Notes: generated by a model not told the origin, from the letters alone. Counted from the stretch's first letter, positions 17,040 through 26,262 are shown. The stretch: 64,000 bases of DNA from Jeotgalibacillus terrae (GCF_016908195.1 NZ_JAFBDK010000004.1:124001-188000), one strand, 5' to 3'. A program made the numbers and translations.

Positions 17040-18413
17040 ATGAAATGGGCATTATCTTTTTTTACACTTCTATTGATGACAGCAGCTGCAGGCCTTTTGT
17101 ATTTCCAGTGGACAGGTTATGACTCCGCCGCTGCATCGGATGAAAAAGTTCTAGTATCACAAACGCTCGATGTAAATATAACACCCAGTGTCATAACGGT
17201 CTCGCAAATGATTGACGGGTTACCTGATGCTGAATTTTTAATTGACTGGCCTGAGTTTGCTGCCCCTGTACCATGTAAGGAAGAATGTGGACGGGTTTCT
17301 GAGAACATGGATAAAGTAATTGCCGGAGAAGAAACTTCAGTCACATTGACTTATACGCTGCAGACCATATTGCCTGGTACGCCTGAATTGCTTAAAAACT
17401 GGAGTGCTAAGCTCAGAGGAACTGAAGTAGAGTCAACATCTATTCATATAACAGAGTCTTATCAATCTGAAGGCACGTGGATCTCAAGCCTGCCGTTTAA
17501 TGGCAATTCACAGCTGGAACTTATACGGTTTTCATCTTACAGTCATCATGGAAATGAAGGGGAGCTGATGTGGGTGCCTGGACAATTGTATCCAGGCTTA
17601 ACCGGACCGGGGCAGACTGTATTCTCACCATCAGATACGTTACCTGAGTTATCTCTTTCTGACTACGCTGCAGACTTTCCTTTTACAGCAGTAGTAACAG
17701 ATTATTATGCAGTTGAAGATTCAAATGACTTTATTATTATCAATAATCTGAATGATCCTGATGCTCTGACTAAGCAGATCAATGAGCACGTGATGAAAAA
17801 ATCTTATGGTTTGTCAGGTGAGTCCCAATTCGTGATTGATTATGTACTGTTGCAATTATTAAGTGGGGAAACTGATTCTGAAAAAGCAAAATTTGCTGAT
17901 CAGGCAGTCAGATCTGCTTTGTCAAAAAGTAAGCTGACTGAATGGGAACAATGGCTTCATAAAAAAAGAAACAGTCTGTCGGCAGCTGACCTTGATCAGA
18001 AACTGTCTGATCTAATAAAAGGAAAGACTGAATTTTTTAAATTAAATGCAGCATCAGATGCTTATATACCACTTTCAGTTATTGATTCTCGTGAGATCAC
18101 ATTGAACGGGGAGCTGCTTGAAAATGCATATAGAATAGATTCAGAAAATGAATCGTATTATACCCTTCTGCCACTACTGGAAAATCTGGGGTATGCTGTG
18201 CAGCATGAAGCGGGAAGTGTAACAGCCTCTGGTGACAGCAGTTATACATTCTATCCTGATGAAGCATCCTTCAGATATAACGGCTCCGGATATGATCTGA
18301 TGTCTCCACCAGTCATCAGTATGAACAGCCAGCTGTATATTCAGGAAAGATGGGTTCAGAAGTTTTTATTACTTTCAGTAGAAAAAGATCAGCAAATACA
18401 TTTGACGAAATAA
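17040..18413 (+). CDS. Unknown secreted or anchored protein with C-terminal stalk-like domain
   Basis: 457 residues from ATG 17040, with an N-terminal signal peptide or anchor (MKWALSFFTLLLMTAAAGLL). Residues up to about 250 are beta-rich and unrecognised; 260-345 are helical. The last 110 residues (YTLLPLLENLGYAV ... LYIQERWVQKFL) have the spacing of the copper amine oxidase N-terminal-like stalk domain common in Firmicute surface proteins. The longer frame starts at 16998 without a ribosome site. B. subtilis has no counterpart here. It ends at a terminator. Confidence 0.75.
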   Translation: MKWALSFFTLLLMTAAAGLLYFQWTGYDSAAASDEKVLVSQTLDVNITPSVITVSQMIDGLPDAEFLIDWPEFAAPVPCKEECGRVSENMDKVIAGEETSVTLTYTLQTILPGTPELLKNWSAKLRGTEVESTSIHITESYQSEGTWISSLPFNGNSQLELIRFSSYSHHGNEGELMWVPGQLYPGLTGPGQTVFSPSDTLPELSLSDYAADFPFTAVVTDYYAVEDSNDFIIINNLNDPDALTKQINEHVMKKSYGLSGESQFVIDYVLLQLLSGETDSEKAKFADQAVRSALSKSKLTEWEQWLHKKRNSLSAADLDQKLSDLIKGKTEFFKLNAASDAYIPLSVIDSREITLNGELLENAYRIDSENESYYTLLPLLENLGYAVQHEAGSVTASGDSSYTFYPDEASFRYNGSGYDLMSPPVISMNSQLYIQERWVQKFLLLSVEKDQQIHLTK

Positions 18414-18440
18414 GCCGGCCATTTGTGCCGGCTTATTTTC
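18411..18440 (+). terminator. Terminator before rsmD
   Basis: Stem AAGCCGGC / GCCGGCTT at 18412-18419 and 18427-18434, followed by ATTTTC. It isolates rsmD-coaD from the unknown secreted protein gene. Confidence 0.82.
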
Positions 18441-18554
18441 TGTAAAAATCAGCGTATCTCATAGCGGTCAGCAGGCAATTATGGTAGCATAGGAACGAAA
18501 TGTGTGACTCTTTATCATATATTGGCAAATAGAATTCGAAATCGTGGTGATAAT

Positions 18555-19608
<1,054 letters not shown>

Positions 19609-19609
19609 T

Positions 19610-19640
19610 AAAAGTCCCGGCTAAAACCGGGACTTTTCTG
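19610..19640. terminator. Bidirectional terminator, coaD and ylbJ
   Basis: Stem AAAAGTCCCGG / CCGGGACTTTT at 19610-19620 and 19627-19637, overlapping the ylbJ stop codon. Confidence 0.92.
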
Positions 19641-20709
19641 TGCGAAACGTCAATAGAGAAGTGAGTATGCCAAATGCAATCAGAGAAAGTGTAATGAACT
19701 GTGAAGTTGTCATCCCGTATTCCAATGGAGCAATGGCTTCTTTTACTGCAGGTGAATCCAGGTTGAGCGGAAAAATGATCGTGTAAATGACAAAAAGCAG
19801 CGGTGAAATCACTGCATGAAGCAGTCTGGAATACAGGTATGACTTATAGGAAATAGGGAGATGGCTGATGAAAGATACAATCTGCATATGTATACACAAA
19901 CCGCTGAATGAAGTCATTGAAAGAATAAGGATCGCAGCCATGTAAGTGGATGAAGCAGAGGCTGCTGATTCTGCACCATTTGAGAGTTCCAATAAACCAG
20001 AGATAAACAGATTGACTCTCACCTGGTGTGTACCAGTATATATTTCCTCCAAAAGCTGATTACATGATTCAATCAGAACAGAAAAAAATACAATCAGACC
20101 GCCGACTGTCAGAAGCTGTCTGACGGATGATGCGATCGATTCCCTGAATAAAGCAAGAAAATCAGCAGGCTCTCTTTCACTCAGATCTGTATGAAAAGAA
20201 GGACCTTTTATGTATTTTCCGGCTGTGATTCCTATGATGATATTTCCAGTTAGATGGCATAAAAATAAAACGCTGCCCAGGGTTGGCTGATTCATCATGC
20301 CCCCTGCGACTGCACCGATTAAAAACATTGGACTTGCCCCGTTGGTAAAACAGATCAGACGCCTGGCATCAGCTATACTGATTTTATTTTTTTCGAGAAG
20401 ATCTGCAGTCATTTTTGCACCGGTTGGAAATCCTGATACAGATCCACTGAAGAATACGATTGCCCCGTAACCTGAAACGTTAAAAAGTTTTCTTGTTACA
20501 GGAGAAATATAAGATGCAAATAAATTCACCCACGGAATATAAGGGAGTAAAGCGGTAAGAACAAAAAATGGAAAAAGTGATGGAAAGATAATATCAGTAA
20601 AAAGCCGGATTCCGCGCATTGCAGCATCAATGGATGACATCGGATAGGATAGCATAAATACAAAAAATAGTAAGAACATGAATGAAATGATATGTTCTCT
20701 GAATTTCAT
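19621..20709 (-). CDS. ylbJ: Sporulation integral membrane protein YlbJ
   Basis: 362 residues with about eight hydrophobic helices and the nucleoside-recognition (Gate) domain features GYGAIVFFSGSVSGFPTGAK and FTNGASPMFLIGAVA typical of YlbJ. In B. subtilis ylbJ is sigma-E dependent and needed for heat-resistant spores. It is convergent with coaD and divergent from ylbK as there. Upstream on the minus strand, CATACAAT (20781-20788) is a perfect sigma-E -10 box with a poor -35. GGAG lies 8 nt before the ATG. It is shorter at the C-terminus than the about 408-residue B. subtilis protein. Confidence 0.93.
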   Translation of the reverse strand: MKFREHIISFMFLLFFVFMLSYPMSSIDAAMRGIRLFTDIIFPSLFPFFVLTALLPYIPWVNLFASYISPVTRKLFNVSGYGAIVFFSGSVSGFPTGAKMTADLLEKNKISIADARRLICFTNGASPMFLIGAVAGGMMNQPTLGSVLFLCHLTGNIIIGITAGKYIKGPSFHTDLSEREPADFLALFRESIASSVRQLLTVGGLIVFFSVLIESCNQLLEEIYTGTHQVRVNLFISGLLELSNGAESAASASSTYMAAILILSMTSFSGLCIHMQIVSFISHLPISYKSYLYSRLLHAVISPLLFVIYTIIFPLNLDSPAVKEAIAPLEYGMTTSQFITLSLIAFGILTSLLTFRTEKSRF

Positions 20710-20832
20710 CTGAATCGGCTCCGTTACGGTGTGATTAGTTCTTTTTATAGCGGGGCAGTGCTAAAATTAACTGTATAGTGATTGTATGATGCAAAGTGAA
20801 GGGTAGAACTGCCGGTTAGGGGTGTGATAAAG

Positions 20833-21621
20833 GTGAATCCGAAAATAGGATTGGCGCTTGGGTCTGGCGGATCAAGAGGTTTTGCACATCTGGGCGTATT
20901 AAAAGTGCTGGAGCGTGAAAATATTAAGATTGAGTATGTAGCCGGCAGCAGTATGGGTTCATTAGTTGGGGCTTTATATTGTGCCGGGCAGAGTATAGAG
21001 GATCTTGAGAGACTTGCTGATACATTCAGAAGCAAGTATTTTATGGATCTGACGGTACCGAAAATGGGTTTTATAGCAGGAGAGAAATTCAGACAGTTTG
21101 TTAAGCTGTTTACACACGGTAAGAAAATTGAAGAACTGAATATTCCATTATCAATTATTGCAACAGATATTGTAAATGCTGAAAAGGTTATTTTTACATC
21201 CGGACCCATAGACAGGGCCGTCAGAGCGAGTACTGCGATACCCGGGATTTTTGTGCCGGAAAAAATTGATGGTAAATTACTTGTTGATGGCGGTGTAATT
21301 GACCGTGTCCCCGCCTCTGTCGCAAAAGATATGGGTGCAGATCTTGTAATAGGAGTAGATGTATCACAAGTAAAAAAGCATGCTGAAATCAATACGATTT
21401 ACGATGTCATTATTCAAAGCATTGATATTTTGCAGACGGAGATTGTTCATTTGAAAATGACAGGAGCAGATATTCTGATCTCCCCGAAAGTTGAGCAGTT
21501 CAGCAGTAAATCTTTTCAGTATGCCAAACAAATCATTCAACTTGGTGAAGAAGCTGCAGAAGCTGCTTTGCCGGATATTTTAAAGGAAATTGAACGCTGG
21601 AAGGAGCTTAGACATGAATAA
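20833..21621 (+). CDS. ylbK: Patatin-like phospholipase family protein YlbK
   Basis: 262 residues with all patatin motifs: oxyanion loop GSGGSRG, nucleophile elbow GSSMGS and the catalytic Asp in VDGGVIDRVP. It is predicted to be a cytosolic serine acyl hydrolase; the substrate is unknown. AGGGGTG at 20818-20824 supports GTG 20833 over GTG 20824, which lies inside that site. It overlaps ylbL by 8 nt. Confidence 0.93.
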   Translation: MNPKIGLALGSGGSRGFAHLGVLKVLERENIKIEYVAGSSMGSLVGALYCAGQSIEDLERLADTFRSKYFMDLTVPKMGFIAGEKFRQFVKLFTHGKKIEELNIPLSIIATDIVNAEKVIFTSGPIDRAVRASTAIPGIFVPEKIDGKLLVDGGVIDRVPASVAKDMGADLVIGVDVSQVKKHAEINTIYDVIIQSIDILQTEIVHLKMTGADILISPKVEQFSSKSFQYAKQIIQLGEEAAEAALPDILKEIERWKELRHE

Positions 21622-22648
21622 AAAATCAATGGTTATACTACTGATCATCATGATCATTTCAGTGTTCCTGAGTTTTTATACGCTGCCCTACTATATTCAA
21701 AAGCCTGGAAGTGCATTCGCACTTGATGACATTGTAGAAGTAACGGATGGAACAGAGAGCGAAGGTGACTTTTCATTAATGACAGTTTCTCAGGTACAGG
21801 CAAACGTTTTTGCATATGCGTGGGCATATTTTAGTGATTACCAGGAGATTTTTAAAATAGAAGATGTCAGAAACCCTCATGAGAGTGAGGAGGAATATGA
21901 TGTCAGGCAGCTGTTTCTAATGGATAATTCGGCAGCGAACGCGATAGAAGTAGCGTTCAAAGAAGCCGGAGCCGAGTTTGAATATATATATAATGGGATT
22001 TATGTTTTAAATGTTTTTCCGGGGATGCCTGCAGAAGGCGTATTAGAGGCTGGTGACCGGATTATTGAAGTCGATGATATCCAACTGGAATCTTCGGAAC
22101 AATTCATTGATTATGTTTCTGAAAAAGAAGCAGGTGATTCAATTTCTTTAGTGGTTGAAAGAGATGGGGAAGAATTAGCGGACCAGCTTACACTTGCTGA
22201 ATTTCCTGATAATAATAATCGGGTCGGGATGGGAATCTCGCTTGCAGATGATATCGAGTTAAATACTGATCCGGAGGTAGAAATAAATGCAGGAGATATT
22301 GGAGGACCGTCAGCAGGACTGATGTATTCACTTGAAATTTATGATCAGCTTGTTGAAGAGGATCTGACTTCAGGTAAAATGGTTGCAGGAACCGGTACAA
22401 TCTCATCCGATGGGACGGTAGGGAGAATCGGGGGGATTGAACAGAAAGTGGTAGCAGCGGATAAAGACGGAATTGAAATTTTCTTTGCGCCTGATGATGA
22501 ATTACCTGAAGATGTGCAAGAAAATAATCCTGAACTGAAGTCGAATTACGAAGCTGCTGTTGAAACTGCAGAAAGTATTGGAACTGATATGGAGATTGTT
22601 CCTGTAAAAGAATTCAGCGATGCATTAGAATATTTAAATTCTCTATAA
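21614..22648 (+). CDS. ylbL: PDZ and Lon-like serine protease YlbL
   Basis: 344 residues: N-terminal membrane anchor, a PDZ domain (about 115-190, FPGMPAEGVLEAGDRIIEVD) and a C-terminal Lon-type protease domain with Ser233 in GGPSAGLMYSLEIYD and Lys278 in GGIEQKVVAADKDG as the dyad. In B. subtilis YlbL takes part in removing the SOS division inhibitor YneA. GAAGGAG supports ATG 21614, overlapping ylbK. The nearby DNA downstream holds repeat-derived sequence. Confidence 0.95.
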   Translation: MNKKSMVILLIIMIISVFLSFYTLPYYIQKPGSAFALDDIVEVTDGTESEGDFSLMTVSQVQANVFAYAWAYFSDYQEIFKIEDVRNPHESEEEYDVRQLFLMDNSAANAIEVAFKEAGAEFEYIYNGIYVLNVFPGMPAEGVLEAGDRIIEVDDIQLESSEQFIDYVSEKEAGDSISLVVERDGEELADQLTLAEFPDNNNRVGMGISLADDIELNTDPEVEINAGDIGGPSAGLMYSLEIYDQLVEEDLTSGKMVAGTGTISSDGTVGRIGGIEQKVVAADKDGIEIFFAPDDELPEDVQENNPELKSNYEAAVETAESIGTDMEIVPVKEFSDALEYLNSL

Positions 22649-22710
22649 ATCTTGAGCCTGAGACAAAAAGATGATATTTGTTGTTTGAATTACTTTTTAT
22701 TGAAATAAAT

Positions 22711-22842
22711 CTTAGTGGAACGGAGCGTAAGGCGGTGACTCCGGGACGATTAGCGGGACAGCTGAGACCCCACAGCCGAAGGCGAGGAGGCTCAGCGACC
22801 GCCGTCCGGAAAGCTTCCGCCTGAAGCGCAGTGAAACGATTA
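22711..22842. repeat. Structured GC-rich intergenic repeat (core type, copy D)
   Basis: A GC-rich block in an AT-rich gap between convergent ylbL and ylbM. It shares CGGGACAGCTGAGACCCC and CGGAAAGC-x-TCCGCCTG-AAGCG words, in the same order, with the core inserted in the long repeat at 26054-26166. AAGGCGG / CCGCCT and GCTGAG / CTCAGC are internal inverted pairs. The outer ends differ from those of copies A-C. Confidence 0.72.
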
Positions 22843-22880
22843 GAGGCTGAGACAATTTTTATAATGTCCCAGCCTCTTTT
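22841..22880. terminator. Bidirectional terminator between ylbL and ylbM
   Basis: Stem GAGGCTGAGACA / TGTCCCAGCCTC (22843-22854, 22865-22876, one mismatch) with TTTT after it. A second GAGCCTGAGACA at 22654-22665, left of repeat D, looks like a duplicate of the left arm. Confidence 0.8.
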
Positions 22881-22883
22881 CAT

Positions 22884-24086
22884 TTATAAAATAACCGGCG
22901 GTGCTGTATAGTCTCTGCTGATCATTTTTTGTCTGTATATAGGATCTGAAAATCCCATTGCATATGTTCTGGATGCTCTGATATCAATTGCACATAACTC
23001 CTCATGTTTCCGGCTCAGCTTACTGATAACCGGTAGCGCAAAATCATTTTTGTGTATATTTAAATATTCCCTGCCCTTTCCTGTCATTCCAAGCATTCTG
23101 AGGTAGGAAGGCGAGCTGTTTTGCTGCACGTCAGTTTTCAGTGTTTTTGTTAACAGATGTGTTAAAATCCGTTGAATTCTAGTCCACGTATACCGTTTTG
23201 TTTTCACCTGGTGCATAAACTCATGAAAACTGCTGCTTGCAGCTGCAGCAATCAGTCTGTATTCAATCCCTTCTTCCATTTCATATATATCTTTCAGTGA
23301 CTGGGGGGAGGACGTCAGGAGCGTATGCTGGATAAATGGCCAGTATGGTTCCCAGCTCATCAGCTGGCCCCCGTTATTTATGTATGCTTCTGTCATGAGA
23401 AAAGTTGCTTCAGGAACATGTTTTTTCACTGTGCTGAGTCCTTCCTCAAGAACTTTTTTTCTGATTGATGTTGCACTGGAAATGTAAGTCTCATGCAGTG
23501 TTTCGTCATGATACTCGGAAGCAGTTCTTTTAATAGTGTAAGGTGTCATGACAGATGAGAATAAATCAGCAGCTTTTATATATTGATATCCAAGCATATT
23601 GTTCGGTCTTGACAGATCAAGTCCTGCTTTATGTTCAAACAGCTGTCTGTAACCGCGAGCGGCTGCTGAGGGATAACTTATACCAAGCTTCATCTGTTCG
23701 CGGATCGCTTCCTGCAGAGAGTCATGCTGCTCTTTTTCAAGCTTCAGCTGATCGAGAAACGGTTCGATCCGGCCGTTTTCACTGCCGAAACAGATTGAAC
23801 TGCATCCTGCAGCGTGAAGCAGTTTCACGGCACCTTCAGCAAAAATTGATGCATGCTGTACTGCAAAGTGATAAGGTAATTCAAAAACAATATCCACACC
23901 GGATCTCAGGGCCATTTCAGCACGTTCCTGTTTTGGTAAAATGGCGGGTTCTCCTCTTTGCAGGAAGTTCCCACTCATCACTGCAATGACAAGGTCACTG
24001 TCTGTTTTCTGACGTGATTGTTGTGCGTGTAATAGATGACCATTATGAAAAGGGTTATATTCGACAACAATTCCGCAGGCTTTCAT
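22884..24086 (-). CDS. tmcAL: tRNA(Met) cytidine acetate ligase
   Basis: 400 residues, formerly YlbM. GIVVEYNPFHNGHLLHA is the HIGH-type nucleotidyltransferase motif, with VIAVMSGNFLQRGEPAI following. TmcAL activates acetate with ATP and acetylates the wobble C34 of elongator tRNA-Met. GAAAGGA in front of the open frame touches the first ATG; the ATG at 24086 has 9-nt spacing and gives the start usual in the family (MKACGIVVEYNP). It is divergent from ylbN, as in B. subtilis. Confidence 0.94.
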   Translation of the reverse strand: MKACGIVVEYNPFHNGHLLHAQQSRQKTDSDLVIAVMSGNFLQRGEPAILPKQERAEMALRSGVDIVFELPYHFAVQHASIFAEGAVKLLHAAGCSSICFGSENGRIEPFLDQLKLEKEQHDSLQEAIREQMKLGISYPSAAARGYRQLFEHKAGLDLSRPNNMLGYQYIKAADLFSSVMTPYTIKRTASEYHDETLHETYISSATSIRKKVLEEGLSTVKKHVPEATFLMTEAYINNGGQLMSWEPYWPFIQHTLLTSSPQSLKDIYEMEEGIEYRLIAAAASSSFHEFMHQVKTKRYTWTRIQRILTHLLTKTLKTDVQQNSSPSYLRMLGMTGKGREYLNIHKNDFALPVISKLSRKHEELCAIDIRASRTYAMGFSDPIYRQKMISRDYTAPPVIL

Positions 24087-24145
24087 ATCAATCATTCCTT
24101 TCGAAAAAAATTTCTGCTTATTATTGGGAAAGTAATAACTATACC

Positions 24146-24214
24146 TTTATATTCTAACTGATTTGCGTTATAATAGTATGTAGTTTCGGCCGGTAAAAGC
24201 AACCGGTCTTTTAT
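24146..24214 (+). promoter_or_regulatory. Possible extra promoter and short terminated leader upstream of ylbN
   Basis: TTTATA, 17 bp, TATAAT (24146-24174) is followed after about 14 bp by a hairpin (GGCCGGT / ACCGGTC, 24188-24208, one G-U pair) and TCTTTTATT. A transcript from here would stop at once unless something prevents hairpin formation. Speculative. Confidence 0.35.
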
Positions 24215-24273
24215 TGTGCAACTTAAACCGTAAATACTTTCAGGCCGGTACTTTCAGTTGTAAAGAAAAAATC

Positions 24274-24302
24274 TTGACATTCCTTTATACAGGGAATATA
24301 AT
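24274..24302 (+). promoter_or_regulatory. Sigma-A promoter of ylbN-rpmF
   Basis: Consensus TTGACA (24274-24279), 17-bp spacer, consensus TATAAT (24297-24302), 27 bp before the ylbN start. As strong a vegetative promoter as could be written, fitting ribosomal protein output. Confidence 0.92.
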
Positions 24303-24329
24303 CTACTTTGTGCCTTGAGGTGATGACAG

Positions 24330-24875
24330 ATGAAATGGTCAATCATTCAGCTGCAGAAATATCGCAATGAAGACTTCAGGATCGACGAAACGGTAGACAT
24401 GAATGAACTGACAGAACGCCATCGTGATATCAGACAGGTCAGCCCTGTTCATATTACAGGACGCGGTGATATCAGTTCGTCGAGAATAACGTTTCATCTT
24501 CAGATCGAAACAACACTTACACTGCCTTGTGCGAGAACACTTGTAGATGTAGCATACCCTGTTTCTCTTCAGACAGTGGAAACTTTTATTCTTAATTCAT
24601 CTTATGTGGATGAAGAGTTGAATGAAGAAGTACATGAGCCGGAAGGTGAAGTCATTAATCTTCGTCCGGTCATTGAAGAAATTCTGCTGACACTTGTGCC
24701 ACTTCAGGTCTTTAGTGATAAAGCCATGAAAGAAGAAGGCATGGACAGTGGAAAAGGCTGGGAAGTTTTATCTGAGGAAGAGCTTGAAGAAGCAAGAGAA
24801 GAAGAGCAGCAGGAAGAGCCTGCAGCAGACCCGAGACTTGCTGATCTTGCGAAATTTTTTGACGAAAAAAAATAA
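24330..24875 (+). CDS. ylbN: YlbN / YceD-family DUF177 protein
   Basis: 181 residues, acidic C-terminus. The family (DUF177, YceD in E. coli) is almost always directly before rpmF, as here (60 bp gap), and has been linked to ribosome or 23S rRNA processing. Visible hallmarks are CARTLVDVAYP, INLRPVIEEILLTLVP and DPRLADLAKFF. The Cys of the first motif is present, the others of the four-Cys version are not. Transcribed from the consensus promoter just upstream. Confidence 0.92.
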   Translation: MKWSIIQLQKYRNEDFRIDETVDMNELTERHRDIRQVSPVHITGRGDISSSRITFHLQIETTLTLPCARTLVDVAYPVSLQTVETFILNSSYVDEELNEEVHEPEGEVINLRPVIEEILLTLVPLQVFSDKAMKEEGMDSGKGWEVLSEEELEEAREEEQQEEPAADPRLADLAKFFDEKK

Positions 24876-24935
24876 CCCGTAAAAACTGGACCTCTGGTTC
24901 ATTTTACAATCACTCTCTTTAAGGAGGTGGGAAAC

Positions 24936-25109
24936 ATGGCAGTACCATTTAGAAGAACATCGAAAACCGCTAAAAGAAAGCGTCGTACGCATTTCAAGTT
25001 ATCTGTACCAGGTATGGTAGAGTGCTCTAACTGTGGAGAAATGAAGCTTTCTCACCGCGTGTGTAAAGCGTGCGGAACTTATAAAGGCAAAGAAGTTGTA
25101 GGAAAATAA
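24936..25109 (+). CDS. rpmF: 50S ribosomal protein L32
   Basis: 57 residues; the open frame runs from 24927 but AAGGAGG points to ATG 24936. It begins [20 protein letters not shown] and has the zinc ribbon [20 protein letters not shown] with all four cysteines, the zinc-containing L32 version. Cotranscribed with ylbN and followed by a strong terminator. Confidence 0.98.
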   Translation: MAVPFRRTSKTAKRKRRTHFKLSVPGMVECSNCGEMKLSHRVCKACGTYKGKEVVGK

Positions 25110-25120
25110 TAACTTCTGCT

Positions 25121-25163
25121 GAAAACCTGCAAGAGGGACCATGGCCCTTTGCAGGTTTTTTTG
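25121..25163 (+). terminator. Terminator after rpmF
   Basis: Long hairpin AAACCTGCAA-GAGGG / CCCTTTGCAGGTTT with a seven-T run. Confidence 0.93.
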
Positions 25164-25248
25164 CGTCTGAAAGACTTAAAAACAGGATACAGATTATGAA
25201 CATCCCGTGTTACAATGATGAACAGATTCAGGTAAAGGGGATTCGGAC

Positions 25249-26001
25249 ATGGGGTATATGATTCATAAAAAAAATCACGCACTGATTTTTACAATTGACA
25301 GGCCGGATAAAAGAAATGCTGTGAACAATGAGGTTATGGATGGACTCGAGAAAGCTGTAAGAGAAGCGGAACATAATAATGCTATTAAAGCGCTCATTAT
25401 TACAGGTAAAGGAGATGAAGCATTCTGCTCTGGAGGGGATCTTCAGGAGTTTCATAAGCTGAAAACACAGAAAGAGTCTTATAAAATGCTCTCAAAAATG
25501 GGAGGGATTCTATACAGAGTTGCTACACTTAACAAAGTGACTGTTGCATTTATTAACGGAACTGCGATCGGGGGAGGATGTGAAATTGCGACTGCCTGTG
25601 ACTACAGAATTGCCCGGCCAGGTGTGAAAATGGGATTCGTTCAGGGGAACCTTGCCATCACAACAGGATGGGGCGGTGGTACCTTATTATATGAGAGACT
25701 TCCGTCAAATCAGGCATTCCGTCTATTGACTGAAGCGAAAATTCACTCTGAAGAAACGTTAAAAGAGCTGGGATTCATTGATCAGACAGTCAGCGCATCA
25801 TCTGCTGAAGACATGATTGATCTGTTTAAAGATGTATTTAAAAAAACCGGCCCTGTTTTATCAGCATACAAAAAAATGCTAAACAGAAAATGGGCTTCAG
25901 GTGATCTGCGGGACCGAATGGAAAGCGAGATTCATGAATGCTCAGTCCTTTGGGAAAAAGACGAACATCATGAAGCGGTGGAGAAGTTCTTAAACAAATA
26001 A
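25249..26001 (+). CDS. Crotonase-fold protein resembling ethylmalonyl-CoA decarboxylase (ECHDC1 type)
   Basis: 250 residues of enoyl-CoA hydratase/isomerase fold. The oxyanion-hole segments FCSGGD (59-64) and GTAIGGGCE (104-112) are intact. The first catalytic Glu of true hydratases (usually in GQPE before the glycine loop) is replaced: the segment reads FVQGNLAITTGWGGGT (130-145), with Asn134 at the Glu position and Trp141 in a WGGG loop. From memory this WGG loop is a mark of the mammalian ECHDC1 decarboxylase, which destroys carboxylated CoA side products. A hydratase role is therefore unlikely. AAAGGGG precedes the ATG. It lies 1.6 kb before an acyl-CoA carboxylase operon. Confidence 0.82.
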   Translation: MGYMIHKKNHALIFTIDRPDKRNAVNNEVMDGLEKAVREAEHNNAIKALIITGKGDEAFCSGGDLQEFHKLKTQKESYKMLSKMGGILYRVATLNKVTVAFINGTAIGGGCEIATACDYRIARPGVKMGFVQGNLAITTGWGGGTLLYERLPSNQAFRLLTEAKIHSEETLKELGFIDQTVSASSAEDMIDLFKDVFKKTGPVLSAYKKMLNRKWASGDLRDRMESEIHECSVLWEKDEHHEAVEKFLNK

Positions 26002-26004
26002 TTA

Positions 26005-26201
26005 TGTTAAAGATAAAAATTGTTTTAGCACAGCTGCTGATTGCAGCGGAAGGGGGCGCCTCCAGCAGGAGAAGTCGGACAGGTGAGACTCCGCAAGCGC
26101 CCCGAGCTGAAGAGGTCCGATTGAATCGGAGCCACAAGACGGCTCATGCGGAAAGCGTCCCCCTGGAGCGGAAATCAACAGCCGATTTTAACAATGCTAA
26201 A
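26005..26201. repeat. Dispersed intergenic repeat, long form (copy B)
   Basis: Has the same ends as copies A and C (GTTAAAG ... TGTTTTAGCACAGCTG ... GATTGCAGCGGAA and GCGGAAATCAACAGCC ... TTTAAC ... GCTAAA), with a GC-rich core of about 113 bp (26054-26166) between them. The two ends form imperfect inverted repeats, so the unit is hairpin-like. No open frame in it is credible. Confidence 0.85.
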
Positions 26202-26202
26202 T

Positions 26203-26262
26203 ATATAAAAAATAGACATAAAAAATACGTTTTTCGTATTTTTTATGTCTATTTTTTTATAT
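26203..26262. terminator. 27-bp inverted repeat, AT-rich
   Basis: Left arm 26203-26229 and right arm 26235-26262 are perfect complements apart from one extra T, with a TTTTT loop. The stem is very AT-rich and symmetric. It may act as a bidirectional terminator or be part of the repeat insertion next to it. It lies 66 bp before the rsfA start. Confidence 0.65.

Noticed and set aside
20745-21392. 215-codon minus-strand frame opposite ylbK
   Set aside because: Antisense shadow of a clear patatin-family gene; no ribosome site or family features.
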